Origin: Acidithiobacillus montserratensis | GTDB taxonomy: Bacteria; Pseudomonadota; Gammaproteobacteria; Acidithiobacillales; Acidithiobacillaceae | DNA: 20,110 bases | Direction of reading: 5' to 3' | NCBI RefSeq assembly: GCF_018853465.1 | Contig: NZ_JABBOU010000024.1 | Span: forward strand, 1 to 20,110 | Shown: positions 1-6,414 of the stretch, piece after piece | Layout: each line of letters begins with the position of its first letter | How positions within the stretch are numbered: the stretch's first letter is position 1 | The notes under the pieces: model-generated | The model's input: the letters and a program-made list of their open reading frames with translations, nothing else | Told to the model about the DNA's origin: nothing | Database searches by the model: none | Translations under genes and position numbers: made by a program

Positions 1-229
1 CTTCCCGCGCATAGCGATCTAGGGCCTCTGATAACGTAGTCGATTCGGCTTCGCGCCGATCTCGCCACGTTCCTTTCGCCATTTCTGCCTCAGTCACCTT
101 GGCCCAATCTTGCGCTTCAGCTTTGGTGCGGAAGGTTTTTGTCTGACTTGGAAAGCCTTGCTTGCGAATCATCACCTGCCATCCGATCCGGTTGCCGTCC
201 TGGTCTTTCCTCTCTCTGATTGTCGCCAC
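1..229 (-). CDS. Tyrosine-type site-specific integrase, N-terminal part (cut by window edge)
   Basis: Reading the minus strand from a GTG at 227-229 gives 76 codons before the window ends, beginning ATIRERKDQDGNRIGWQVMI and continuing with a region rich in KTF.TKAEA..W. The pattern 'GWQV.IRKQGFPSQTKTFRTKAEAQDW' followed by TLSEALDRYA is characteristic of the N-terminal arm-DNA-binding domain of phage/island tyrosine recombinases and the start of their SAM-like core-binding domain. The catalytic domain (R-H-R-Y residues) would lie to the left of the window and cannot be seen. The GTG is chosen because an in-frame TGA lies about 8 codons upstream with no other usual start between. The gene starts 112 bp from the 3' end of tRNA-Ala and points away from it, the usual layout of a tRNA-integrated island. 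Whether the gene is intact is unknown. Confidence 0.85.
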   Translation of the reverse strand, partial: MATIRERKDQDGNRIGWQVMIRKQGFPSQTKTFRTKAEAQDWAKVTEAEMAKGTWRDRREAESTTLSEALDRYARE

Positions 230-281
230 GCCACACCTCGCGCCACACCATCAATCTCTGCTCAGTGTGGCGTTATTGTGG
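229..281. repeat. Cluster of short direct and inverted repeats at the integrase 5' end
   Basis: CGCCACACC occurs at 229-237 and again at 241-249, a 12-bp period. Its inverse complement GTGTGGCG follows at 265-272, with a shortened GTGGC at 277-281. The cluster spans the integrase start codon and upstream region. Such repeated short motifs next to an integrase gene are what integrase arm-type sites, excisionase sites or an integrase operator look like. The repeats are directly visible; their function is inference. Confidence 0.5.
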
Positions 282-301
282 CATTAAATCAAACAGGCAA
301 G

Positions 302-331
302 AAAAAAGGCCCTAGATTTTCGCCTAGAGCC
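302..331 (-). terminator. Rho-independent terminator of tRNA-Ala
   Basis: On the minus strand GGCTCTAG and CTAGGGCC form an 8-bp stem (one G-U pair) around an 8-nt loop and are followed by TTTTTT. It lies 10 bp past the tRNA-Ala CCA end, so it ends the tRNA transcript before the integrase gene. Confidence 0.8.
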
Positions 332-341
332 TTGATTTATT

Positions 342-417
342 TGGTGGAGCGGAGGAGGATCGAACTCCCGGCCTTCGCATTGCGAACGCGACGCTCTCCC
401 AGCTGAGCTACCGCCCC
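342..417 (-). tRNA. tRNA-Ala (anticodon CGC)
   Basis: A 76-nt cloverleaf folds on the minus strand. It has a 7-bp acceptor stem GGGGCGG/CCGCTCC, D-stem GCTC/GAGC, anticodon stem TCGCG/TGCGA with loop TTCGCAA (anticodon CGC, codon GCG), and T-arm GGGAG-TTCGATC-CTCCT. Discriminator A and an encoded CCA follow. The acceptor stem has G3:U70, the main alanine identity element. Its 3' end faces the integrase gene, so it is the likely attachment target of the element to the left. Confidence 0.95.
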
Positions 418-427
418 ATGAGCGCGT

Positions 428-456
428 AGGATAAAGAGAAGCCTTGCAGAATGCAA
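428..456 (-). promoter_or_regulatory. Promoter of tRNA-Ala
   Basis: The minus strand carries TTGCAT (451-456), a 17-bp spacer and TATCCT (428-433), ending 10 bp before the first tRNA base. The discriminator between the -10 box and the tRNA is GC-rich (ACGCGC), as is common for stringently controlled stable-RNA promoters. Confidence 0.65.
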
Positions 457-538
457 CGTCCTGCAAGCCTGCGTCATTCTTTTATCTTACCTGCTCAAAA
501 CCGGCCAGGATGCAGCGTCTAGCTCCAGGTGGGGTCGA

Positions 539-1546
539 TCAACGCCGTCCCACAACTATGACATCGCTCCCGAAGGGGAAGATTTCGGGGCGCATTCCGG
601 CCTCTTGCAGGGCGCTGGCAATTTCCTCCGGGTGCAGAAAATGATTGCCCTGCACATGTTCGGTCAAGTTCTGGTAAGCCATTCCGCGCAGGGCTGGTTC
701 GCGCAAGTGACGATGATCGTCGGGCCAGGCGGGTTCCCAAATGACGACGGCACCTTGCGGTTGGAGAGCTGCGCGCAGCTTCTCAAAAATGGCGCCGCGT
801 TTCTCCCAAACGTGGTGGAGGGCGCGATTCATGGCAATCAAATCGGCAGGTTCCGGCAGCGTGAACGCGTGGATATCACCGGCGGCAAATTGCAGACGCT
901 CCGCCAGACCTTCCTGACGGGCTTTTTCCAGAGCCTGACGAATGTTTTCGTCAAAGCCATCCAGACCCAGACCCCGTAAGTTGCTGCAACGCCGGGCCAG
1001 AGCCCTGAGGTACCAGCCATTGCCGCAGCCGAGATCGACGGCGAGGCCACCCCGGGCATCCACTTCGGCGAAGATGGGCACTTGCGGGCAGATTTTTTCC
1101 TCGAAAGTCTTGCGGAAATTGTTTTCGAGCATCAACCCGAACCAGGGCAAAATGGTTTCCCGTTCAGCCAGGACCTTTTCGCCCGGTCGCTCACCGGTGC
1201 GCATCAGTCCGGCAGCGCGCTCGGCCATATGTGCCGACAACACCGAACCCACTGCCGTAGCCATGCGGCTGCCCGGTGCTTCCGGGCGCATGCTGTCACC
1301 ATCTTCGCTGAGTTGCCATTGATCCTCGGCATCGAGTTCCAGCCAGCCAAAAGCATAGGCGGCATCGCACCAGCGCTGCACATAGCCTGCATCCATGCCG
1401 GCTTGTTGGGCGAGGCCTTGCGTGTCTGCTCGCTGCAGTTGATGCAGGGCACTGAACAGTCCGTTGACAACGCCAATGAAGGCAATATTCAGGGATTGTG
1501 CGCCCTGAGCCTGTTGTCTGAGTTGGTCCATGCTGCGTAAGGTCAT
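539..1546 (-). CDS. SAM-dependent class I methyltransferase with N-terminal winged-helix-like domain
   Basis: A 335-residue soluble protein. Residues about 20-85 (IAFIGVVNGLF...GLAQQAG...YVQRWCDAAYAFGWLEL) resemble the winged-helix dimerisation domain found in front of many O-methyltransferases. The Rossmann fold follows: motif I VDLGCGNGWYL at about 170-180, an acidic residue after strand 2 (GLGLDG, about 192-197), AAGDIHAF at 221-228 and DLIAMNRALHH at 235-245. This shows SAM binding; the substrate cannot be told from sequence. The ATG has a good Shine-Dalgarno (AAGGAG, 7 nt upstream). It lies 21 bp after the TauE/SafE permease gene on the same strand, so the two are probably co-transcribed. 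No clear terminator is visible in 418-538, which otherwise holds only the tRNA-Ala promoter. Confidence 0.85.
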   Translation of the reverse strand: MTLRSMDQLRQQAQGAQSLNIAFIGVVNGLFSALHQLQRADTQGLAQQAGMDAGYVQRWCDAAYAFGWLELDAEDQWQLSEDGDSMRPEAPGSRMATAVGSVLSAHMAERAAGLMRTGERPGEKVLAERETILPWFGLMLENNFRKTFEEKICPQVPIFAEVDARGGLAVDLGCGNGWYLRALARRCSNLRGLGLDGFDENIRQALEKARQEGLAERLQFAAGDIHAFTLPEPADLIAMNRALHHVWEKRGAIFEKLRAALQPQGAVVIWEPAWPDDHRHLREPALRGMAYQNLTEHVQGNHFLHPEEIASALQEAGMRPEIFPFGSDVIVVGRR

Positions 1547-1567
1547 ATAATCTCCTTTTTCAATGGG

Positions 1568-2329
1568 TTAAATGAGATATTTCAGCCCGACCACGGTCAG
1601 TAATGCCAATGTGGCCAGTAAAAACGTGCGTTGATTAATGCGCATGTGCAGGCGATTCCCTGCCCAGAGTCCCAGCAGTACGGGTGGAGTCAACATCAGG
1701 AAGCCCAGCGCCAGTTGCCAGGTCAGCAGGGCCAGAGCAACGTACATAAACCCGCGCAGGATATTGTCGGTCAGGGCAATGCCTTGAAAGGTGGCGCGAA
1801 AAGCGCGTTTATCGAGATGACGCATCTGCAGGTAGGCGACAATGGGCGGCCCGCCGCCACCATAAAGGCTACCCACCACGCCCCCGAAAATACCCAGAGG
1901 CGTGCCCCAGGGCAGACTGATGCGCGGCAGACGCTCGGGTTTCATGACGAGGGCGTAAACCACATAGGCAAGAATGAATACACCCAGAAAGCGGGTCAGA
2001 TTCTGGGCATTGGTATCGGCGAGAATAAAAGAACCGATGGCCAGCCCAACGATGCTGCCGGGAATCAGCCAGCGTAGCTCCGGCCAGTGCATCTCCCGAA
2101 AATCATAGGCGCCGAGCAGGACCGAACCCAGTAAATCCAGGAGCAGGACCACAGGGACCACTTCCTTGATGGGAAAAATCAGGGTGAGCAGTGCCACCGA
2201 AATCAATCCGGACCCGAAGCCAATGACCGCGCGGACATAAAATGCCAGGAGCACAATGACTCCGGCGAGGGTCCAGAGGATGGGAGAATGGGCAAGGGTG
2301 GCGTAGGAAAGGGATGCATGTAAGTTCAT
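1568..2329 (-). CDS. TauE/SafE (TSUP) family permease, probable sulfite/organosulfonate exporter
   Basis: A multi-spanning membrane protein with the TSUP pattern: a first helix with the motif YVRAVIGFGSGLISVALL, then LLDLLGSVLLGAYDFR, IPGSIVGLAIGSFIL, and the second-half signature GIFGGVVGSLYGGGGPPIVAYLQMR. About eight hydrophobic helices fit the two-repeat TauE fold. The family moves sulfite, sulfoacetate or related anions across the inner membrane; the actual substrate here is unknown. The frame is open to an ATG at 2413, but the extra 28 residues (MPIQFFLFPTLRSS...) are basic/aromatic and unlike the family. The ATG at 2329 gives 253 residues, the usual TSUP length, so I prefer it. Neither start has a clear RBS. 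It is upstream of the methyltransferase gene by 21 bp. Confidence 0.85.
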   Translation of the reverse strand: MNLHASLSYATLAHSPILWTLAGVIVLLAFYVRAVIGFGSGLISVALLTLIFPIKEVVPVVLLLDLLGSVLLGAYDFREMHWPELRWLIPGSIVGLAIGSFILADTNAQNLTRFLGVFILAYVVYALVMKPERLPRISLPWGTPLGIFGGVVGSLYGGGGPPIVAYLQMRHLDKRAFRATFQGIALTDNILRGFMYVALALLTWQLALGFLMLTPPVLLGLWAGNRLHMRINQRTFLLATLALLTVVGLKYLI

Positions 2330-2498
2330 ACCGACCAGTCTATAAGTTTTGTGGAATGTCTGCCATATCCGGCTGGATCGCAGCGTTGGAAAAAGAAAAA
2401 ACTGTATAGGCATTTCAGAAAAAATAGCCTAATATGACATTATCCTGAGAAGTTGCTTTAAAACTTTTTGCATTTTGTTGATGGGGGAGGGTTGACCC

Positions 2499-3446
2499 AT
2501 GCTGCCGCATCTATCGAGTAATACTGTATTTTTGCCGCAAAAACCGCGCTCGCCAAGGCTTCAGGCTTGGCTCTGGAGCCTGTTCTTTCTGGGGTGTGCG
2601 CTGCTTTTAAGTATTCCCGCCGCGCGGGCTGACGACAGCGGCCAGCCGCCCATCGATGCCCGCGCCTACATTCTGATGAATGCTCAAAACGGGGCCATTA
2701 TCGCGGCCAAAAATGCCTATCAACCCTACGCCATTGCCAGTATCACCAAGCTCATGACCCTGTACCTGCTTTTCAAGGATATCAACGCCGGTGGCTTGCG
2801 CTTGAATCAGGAGTTCGTCCCGTGTCAGGCAGCCTTGCAAACGGGTGGGTCGAGCATGTTCATGCACCCTGGATTGCGTTTTTCTGTGGCGCAAATGATT
2901 TTGGGCATGACGGTTCCTTCAGGTAATGATGCCGCCGTGGAAGCGGCGTATCTGGTTGCGGGCAGTGTCCCGGCTTTTGTGCGGGAGATGAACCAAACCG
3001 CCCGCAAAATCGGCATGTTATCCACAACCTACTATGATCCCGATGGTTTGCCTCATCCCAATAATACGGCCAGCCCCTATGATGTTGCCGTGCTGACCCG
3101 TCGTATTATGACGGATTTCCCCCAATACATGCATTTTTTCAACCATGAGAATTTCACGTATGCAGGCATAACCAGTCCCAACCCTAACCTGCTGGTGGGG
3201 CGGGTCCCTTTCATTACGGGTATGAAAAGCGGCTATACCGATGCCGCCGGTCACTGCCTGGTAGCAACCGGCACCCAGAATGGTGTGCAACTTATTGCGG
3301 TGATTCTGGGAGTGCCTTCATTTACGGATGAAAACCGGGGTTTCTGGAAGGCATCCTGGCAAAGTCTGAAATTACTGGACTGGGGTTTTGCCCGGACCCT
3401 GTGGCTGCCCAGCACTCCGCATCTGGAAAAAACCTCCGCACCTTAA
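2499..3446 (+). CDS. D-alanyl-D-alanine carboxypeptidase (peptidase S11, PBP5/6-like), short form
   Basis: A 315-residue periplasmic penicillin-binding protein that trims the terminal D-Ala of peptidoglycan pentapeptides. A signal peptide is seen at about 21-44 (LWSLFFLGCALLLSIPAARA, likely cut after ARA). The three active-site motifs are complete: S81-I-T-K84 (nucleophile), S141-G-N143 and K243-S-G245 (the KTG motif with Ser). Family members such as E. coli DacA run to about 390-400 residues with a C-terminal beta domain and an amphipathic membrane anchor. This protein stops soon after the catalytic domain (LLDWGF at 292-297 plus 18 residues), so it would lack the PBP5-type membrane anchor. 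A strong RBS (GGGGGAGGG) sits 8 nt before the ATG. It is convergent with the MFS gene, 4 bp between stops. Confidence 0.9.
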   Translation: MLPHLSSNTVFLPQKPRSPRLQAWLWSLFFLGCALLLSIPAARADDSGQPPIDARAYILMNAQNGAIIAAKNAYQPYAIASITKLMTLYLLFKDINAGGLRLNQEFVPCQAALQTGGSSMFMHPGLRFSVAQMILGMTVPSGNDAAVEAAYLVAGSVPAFVREMNQTARKIGMLSTTYYDPDGLPHPNNTASPYDVAVLTRRIMTDFPQYMHFFNHENFTYAGITSPNPNLLVGRVPFITGMKSGYTDAAGHCLVATGTQNGVQLIAVILGVPSFTDENRGFWKASWQSLKLLDWGFARTLWLPSTPHLEKTSAP

Positions 3447-3450
3447 AAGC

Positions 3451-4989
3451 TTACTCTTGCAGAGGAAGGCTGCTCTCGGCCTTCCCACCCGTATCGCGTG
3501 GCGGTTTTTTCAGAAATAAAATCAACGGAATCATGACCAGAAAACCGTAAAATACCAGTACAAAAGCATCGAGCGTGCCACGCATGTTTGCCTGACTGTA
3601 AAGGACGATGTTGCCCAGTACCTGCCAGGTGGTGGGGTTCTGGGTCATGCCAGCAGCAGCCAGATAATGGTGGAATGCCGGATTGAAGGGATTGATGAAC
3701 TTGCTCATCTGATTCCAACCTACCTGGGTTTCCTGACTCATGACCGTAGAAACAATGGCAATACCGACACTACCGCCCAGGGTCCGCATCAGATTGAAAA
3801 TGCCTGATCCTTCTGCCTGCTGGGATTTTTTGATAGTGGTGAAAGCCAGGGTGAACAAGGGAATGGTCACCAGACCGAAACCAATGCCGCGTATGAAGCT
3901 GGGCCAGATCACCCATCCCATATTGATGTCGAGATTATATAAAGTGGTGAGATAGGTACCGAATGCGCCGATGACGATGCCTACCAGCACAATATCACGG
4001 GGATTGATGCCCTTGCCGAGCAGGCGACCCGCCAGCATCATGGCCAGCATCGCCCCGATACCCTGGGGGGCCATGACCAGGCCGGCGGTAAACGCCTCAT
4101 AGTGCATGAGACTTTCCAGCATGATGGGCAGGATTACCATGGTACCGAACAGCGCCAGTCCAAATATGCCAATCCCCATGCTGCCAATAGCCAGGTTACG
4201 GTCTTTGAGCAGGCGCAAATCCACGATAGGATGTTTCACTGTCAGGGAGCGCCACACAAAAAACAGTAAGCCGAGGATGGTGATCAGGGTCAGGATGATA
4301 ATGGTGTGGGAACTGAACCAGTCATCCTGATCACCAAGACTGAGAATGCCTTGGAGGCAACCCAGACCCAAAGCCATCAGCCCGAATCCGGTCCAGTCCA
4401 CAGGCCGGGGATTGGGACTCTTGCCGCCGTCGGGTACGCTCTGCATGAGCAAAAAGGCGAGAATGCCAAAGGGGATGTTAACATAAAACACCCAGCGCCA
4501 ACTCAAGGTATCCGTCAAATACCCGCCCAGGGTCGGTCCCAGGATCGGCCCGAGCATGATACCCATCCCCAGTATGGCCATGGCCTGCCCGCGTTTGTTC
4601 GCCGGATAGGCGCCGAGCATGATGGTTTGTCCGACGGGGGCCAGGGACGCCCCGAATATACCCTGTAGAAAACGCCAGAGCACGATTTCGGTGAGGCTGT
4701 GGGATTGTCCGCACAGGGCCGAGGAAATCACAAATCCGACCACACTCCAGAGCATGATGTTGCGCTGCCCGTAGCGTTCCACCAGCAGGCCGGTGAGGGG
4801 CAGGACAATGACGTTGGCCACCATATAAGAGGTCAGCACCCAGGTAATCTGGTCGCTGTTGGCCTGCAGGGAGCCGCGCATGTAGGTCAGGGCGACATTG
4901 ACAATGGTGAGATCCAGAACCTGCATGACTACGGCAAGCATGACCGCCACTGTGATGGTCAGGCGGGATGTAGATTGTTCTTGCGCCAC
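3451..4989 (-). CDS. DHA2-family MFS multidrug exporter (EmrB/QacA type, 14 TM)
   Basis: A 512-residue inner-membrane drug:proton antiporter. Diagnostic points are the TM1 motif VLDLTIVNVAL (the DHA2 motif D1 equivalent), WVLTSYMVANVIVLPLTG in TM2, the loop GLLVERYGQRN (motif A-like) and the TM5 antiporter motif LGPILGPTLGG (motif C). Fourteen hydrophobic stretches fit the EmrB branch rather than 12-TM MFS. EmrB proteins usually work with an EmrA membrane-fusion partner, but none is encoded next to it. The start is GTG at 4989 with AAGGAG 8 nt upstream. The promoter is overlapped by a TetR-type palindrome (see 5027-5048), so expression is probably repressed until an inducer is present; no regulator gene is in the window. 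Confidence 0.9.
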   Translation of the reverse strand: MAQEQSTSRLTITVAVMLAVVMQVLDLTIVNVALTYMRGSLQANSDQITWVLTSYMVANVIVLPLTGLLVERYGQRNIMLWSVVGFVISSALCGQSHSLTEIVLWRFLQGIFGASLAPVGQTIMLGAYPANKRGQAMAILGMGIMLGPILGPTLGGYLTDTLSWRWVFYVNIPFGILAFLLMQSVPDGGKSPNPRPVDWTGFGLMALGLGCLQGILSLGDQDDWFSSHTIIILTLITILGLLFFVWRSLTVKHPIVDLRLLKDRNLAIGSMGIGIFGLALFGTMVILPIMLESLMHYEAFTAGLVMAPQGIGAMLAMMLAGRLLGKGINPRDIVLVGIVIGAFGTYLTTLYNLDINMGWVIWPSFIRGIGFGLVTIPLFTLAFTTIKKSQQAEGSGIFNLMRTLGGSVGIAIVSTVMSQETQVGWNQMSKFINPFNPAFHHYLAAAGMTQNPTTWQVLGNIVLYSQANMRGTLDAFVLVFYGFLVMIPLILFLKKPPRDTGGKAESSLPLQE

Positions 4990-5026
4990 CCGTTGGACTC
5001 CTTGTCAGGGATGATATATCAATCAG

Positions 5027-5048
5027 ATACCGACCGTTCGGTCAGTAT
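5027..5048. promoter_or_regulatory. Operator-like palindrome over the MFS exporter promoter
   Basis: The half-sites ATAC-n-GACCG and CGGTC-n-GTAT form a 22-bp near-perfect inverted repeat with a 2-bp centre. Its length and GACCG/CGGTC cores fit a TetR-family operator. It covers the -10 box and likely transcription start of the exporter gene, the position expected for repression. Confidence 0.7.
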
Positions 5049-5072
5049 AGTGGTCAAGAAGCTGACCCGCAA
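5044..5072 (-). promoter_or_regulatory. Promoter of the MFS exporter gene
   Basis: On the minus strand TTGCGG (5067-5072), a 17-bp spacer and TATACT (5044-5049) form a sigma-70 promoter about 55 bp before the GTG start. The -10 box is inside the palindrome at 5027-5048. Confidence 0.6.
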
Positions 5073-5109
5073 GCGCCTTATCCCGCCATGATGCACCTGC
5101 CGCAATGCC

Positions 5110-5137
5110 AAAAAAAAACCGGCCACAGGAGCCGGTT
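5110..5137 (-). terminator. Rho-independent terminator of the 50-residue ORF
   Basis: On the minus strand AACCGGC and GCCGGTT form a perfect 7-bp stem with a 7-nt loop, running into an uninterrupted T tract. It begins 18 bp after the stop of the small gene at 5155. Confidence 0.9.
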
Positions 5138-5154
5138 GCGGAGGAGGAAGGGGA

Positions 5155-5307
5155 TCAGGCAGCACGCGGAACCGCCAGATCCCGCAGATCCTCGTTGTTC
5201 ATGAAGGCTTCACGCAGCTCCTCATCAGTCACATCGGCGAAGCAATAACCCGCTTCTTCCAGTTGATAAACCAAAGCAATCATCGCGAATTCCTGTTCCA
5301 TTTCCAT
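5155..5307 (-). CDS. Small acidic protein of unknown function (50 residues)
   Basis: A 50-residue ORF starts with MEMEQEFAMIALVYQLEEAG and ends DLRDLAVPRAA. It is acidic, with an amphipathic helical N-terminal half (ALVYQLEEAGYCF) and a DVTDEELREAFMNNEDL segment that reads as a second helix; there is no membrane segment or signal peptide. I do not recognise the family. It is supported as a real gene by its context: a consensus -35/-10 promoter, an RBS (GGAGAAAGG just before ATG 5307) and a strong terminator 18 bp past the stop. An alternative ATG lies two codons in. It is a monocistronic unit with a palindrome at its promoter, suggesting regulated expression of a small regulator or helper protein, which is inference. 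Confidence 0.7.
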   Translation of the reverse strand: MEMEQEFAMIALVYQLEEAGYCFADVTDEELREAFMNNEDLRDLAVPRAA

Positions 5308-5329
5308 GACCTTTCTCCATCAGAAAATA

Positions 5330-5348
5330 ATGTATAACTAACATACAT
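5330..5348. promoter_or_regulatory. AT-rich palindrome over the small-gene promoter
   Basis: ATGTAT and ATACAT are separated by 7 bp (19 bp in all) and overlap the -10 box of the promoter at 5340-5368. The arrangement fits a binding site for a dimeric repressor. No particular regulator can be named. Confidence 0.5.
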
Positions 5349-5368
5349 AGATATTATGGCTATGTCAA
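5340..5368 (-). promoter_or_regulatory. Strong sigma-70 promoter of the 50-residue ORF
   Basis: On the minus strand a perfect TTGACA (5363-5368) is followed by a 17-bp spacer and TATGTT (5340-5345), 32 bp before the ATG. The region is much more AT-rich than its surroundings. Confidence 0.75.
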
Positions 5369-5387
5369 TATAATAAATATCTAATAC

Positions 5388-5602
5388 AGGGTAGCCGTGT
5401 CGGTGCTTAGGGATGCTTTGCAGCGACTTTGGTCCGCGCCGTTGTTGTTCTTGGCGAAATCCCGCGCCCGGCAGGAGAACTGTCTGAGCCCGCAGGGCGA
5501 GTTTTCGCCTGCCAGCGGGATGAGGCCCAAAACATCCAGGGGAACAACAGGCAAGGGGCGTTGGAGCAAAAAGCATTCCCCAAGCACCGACACGGCTACC
5601 CT
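5388..5602. repeat. 215-bp element with terminal inverted repeats (MITE-like)
   Basis: The left end (5389-5408) and the reverse complement of the right end (5582-5601) share 20 identical bases beginning GGGTAGCCGTGT. Weaker similarity runs further inward (GGGATGCTTTGC against GGGGAATGCTTTTTGC), so the whole unit is a long imperfect inverted repeat with a GC-rich middle containing a CTGTCTGAGCCCGC segment. It encodes no transposase. No clear target-site duplication is visible. The right end begins directly at the stop codon of the pseudouridine synthase gene. It could be a non-autonomous transposable element or a dispersed palindromic repeat. This fills most of the gene-free stretch 5308-5602; the rest is the small-gene promoter. 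Confidence 0.75.
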
Positions 5603-6397
5603 TCAGCCCTGCAAAAGCGCTTCTTCGTCAGGCTGTAACCAACGCCACTGCCCGCTGGCCAGGTCGCCCAGGGTCAGATGACCGATGCTGATCCGGATCA
5701 GGCGCAGTACCTCTGCATCCACTTCTTGCAGGAGGCGCCGGATCTGGCGATTGCGACCCTCCTCCAGAATGAATTCGAGCCACTGGGTTTTGCCGCCGCA
5801 ACGCAGTTCGTGAATCAGCATGGGCAGGCAGGGCCGGTTATCGAGCACGCTGTGCCGGGCCATGTGTTGCAGGATTTCCGGCGCAAGGGGCGGGCGGATC
5901 TGTACATGGTAGGTTTTGGCCAGGTGTTGTTGCGGGTCAAGGAGTTGCTGCGCCCAAGCCGGATCATTGCTGAACAGCAACAAACCGGAGCTGGCCTGAT
6001 CCAGCCGGCCGACAGGAGCCAGCCACGGCTCGGTTGGCAATAGGTCATAAACGGTGGGCCGCCCTTTTTCATCGGCGCGGGTGCTGACCATTCCCCGAGG
6101 CTTATGAAGCATGAGCACCTGGCGTACGGGTTGCTCCAGTGGCCGCCCATCCACTGTAATCTCTGCATGCCGTGGCGAAAAGCGTGCTTCGGGGTCAAGT
6201 ACCTGCTGTTCGTTGACCAAAACCCGGCCGGCACGAATCCAGGCAGCGGCCACGGTCCTGGAACACAGCCCGGCTTTGGACAAGAGGCGGGCCAGACCGT
6301 GATGAGGTTCTTTCTGGTTTCCCTGTTTGCGGTCGGGATGGCTTGGGTAGAGGGACGGCTTTGGACTATTCTTGAGAGGGTAATTTATTTTCTTCAT
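5603..6397 (-). CDS. RsuA/RluB/E/F-family rRNA pseudouridine synthase
   Basis: A 264-residue enzyme that isomerises a uridine in ribosomal RNA. An S4 RNA-binding domain lies at about 34-85 (GLARLLSKAGLCSRTVAAAWIRAGRVLVN). The catalytic domain has LMLHKPRGMVST at 95-106, the catalytic motif GRLDQASSGLLLFSND at 130-145 with Asp133, and the C-terminal family signature EEGRNRQIRRLLQEV. The last matches the RsuA branch rather than RluA/C/D. Which rRNA position it modifies cannot be decided. The ATG at 6397 has no good RBS and the first 30 residues are basic and poorly conserved-looking, but no better start exists before the S4 domain. It is divergent from the ferritin-like gene with only 17 bp between the two start codons. 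Confidence 0.88.
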   Translation of the reverse strand: MKKINYPLKNSPKPSLYPSHPDRKQGNQKEPHHGLARLLSKAGLCSRTVAAAWIRAGRVLVNEQQVLDPEARFSPRHAEITVDGRPLEQPVRQVLMLHKPRGMVSTRADEKGRPTVYDLLPTEPWLAPVGRLDQASSGLLLFSNDPAWAQQLLDPQQHLAKTYHVQIRPPLAPEILQHMARHSVLDNRPCLPMLIHELRCGGKTQWLEFILEEGRNRQIRRLLQEVDAEVLRLIRISIGHLTLGDLASGQWRWLQPDEEALLQG

Positions 6398-6414
6398 TTT
6401 TTAAGGATCTCAAA

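Noticed and set aside
110..406. 98-codon plus-strand ORF at the left edge
   Set aside because: It is antisense to the integrase gene and runs through the tRNA-Ala terminator and gene; the protein pattern belongs to the integrase frame.
5397..5681. ORFs within the inverted-repeat element (both strands)
   Set aside because: They run through the terminal inverted repeats and into an antisense gene, have no RBS, and the peptides look like the chance products of a dispersed repeat.
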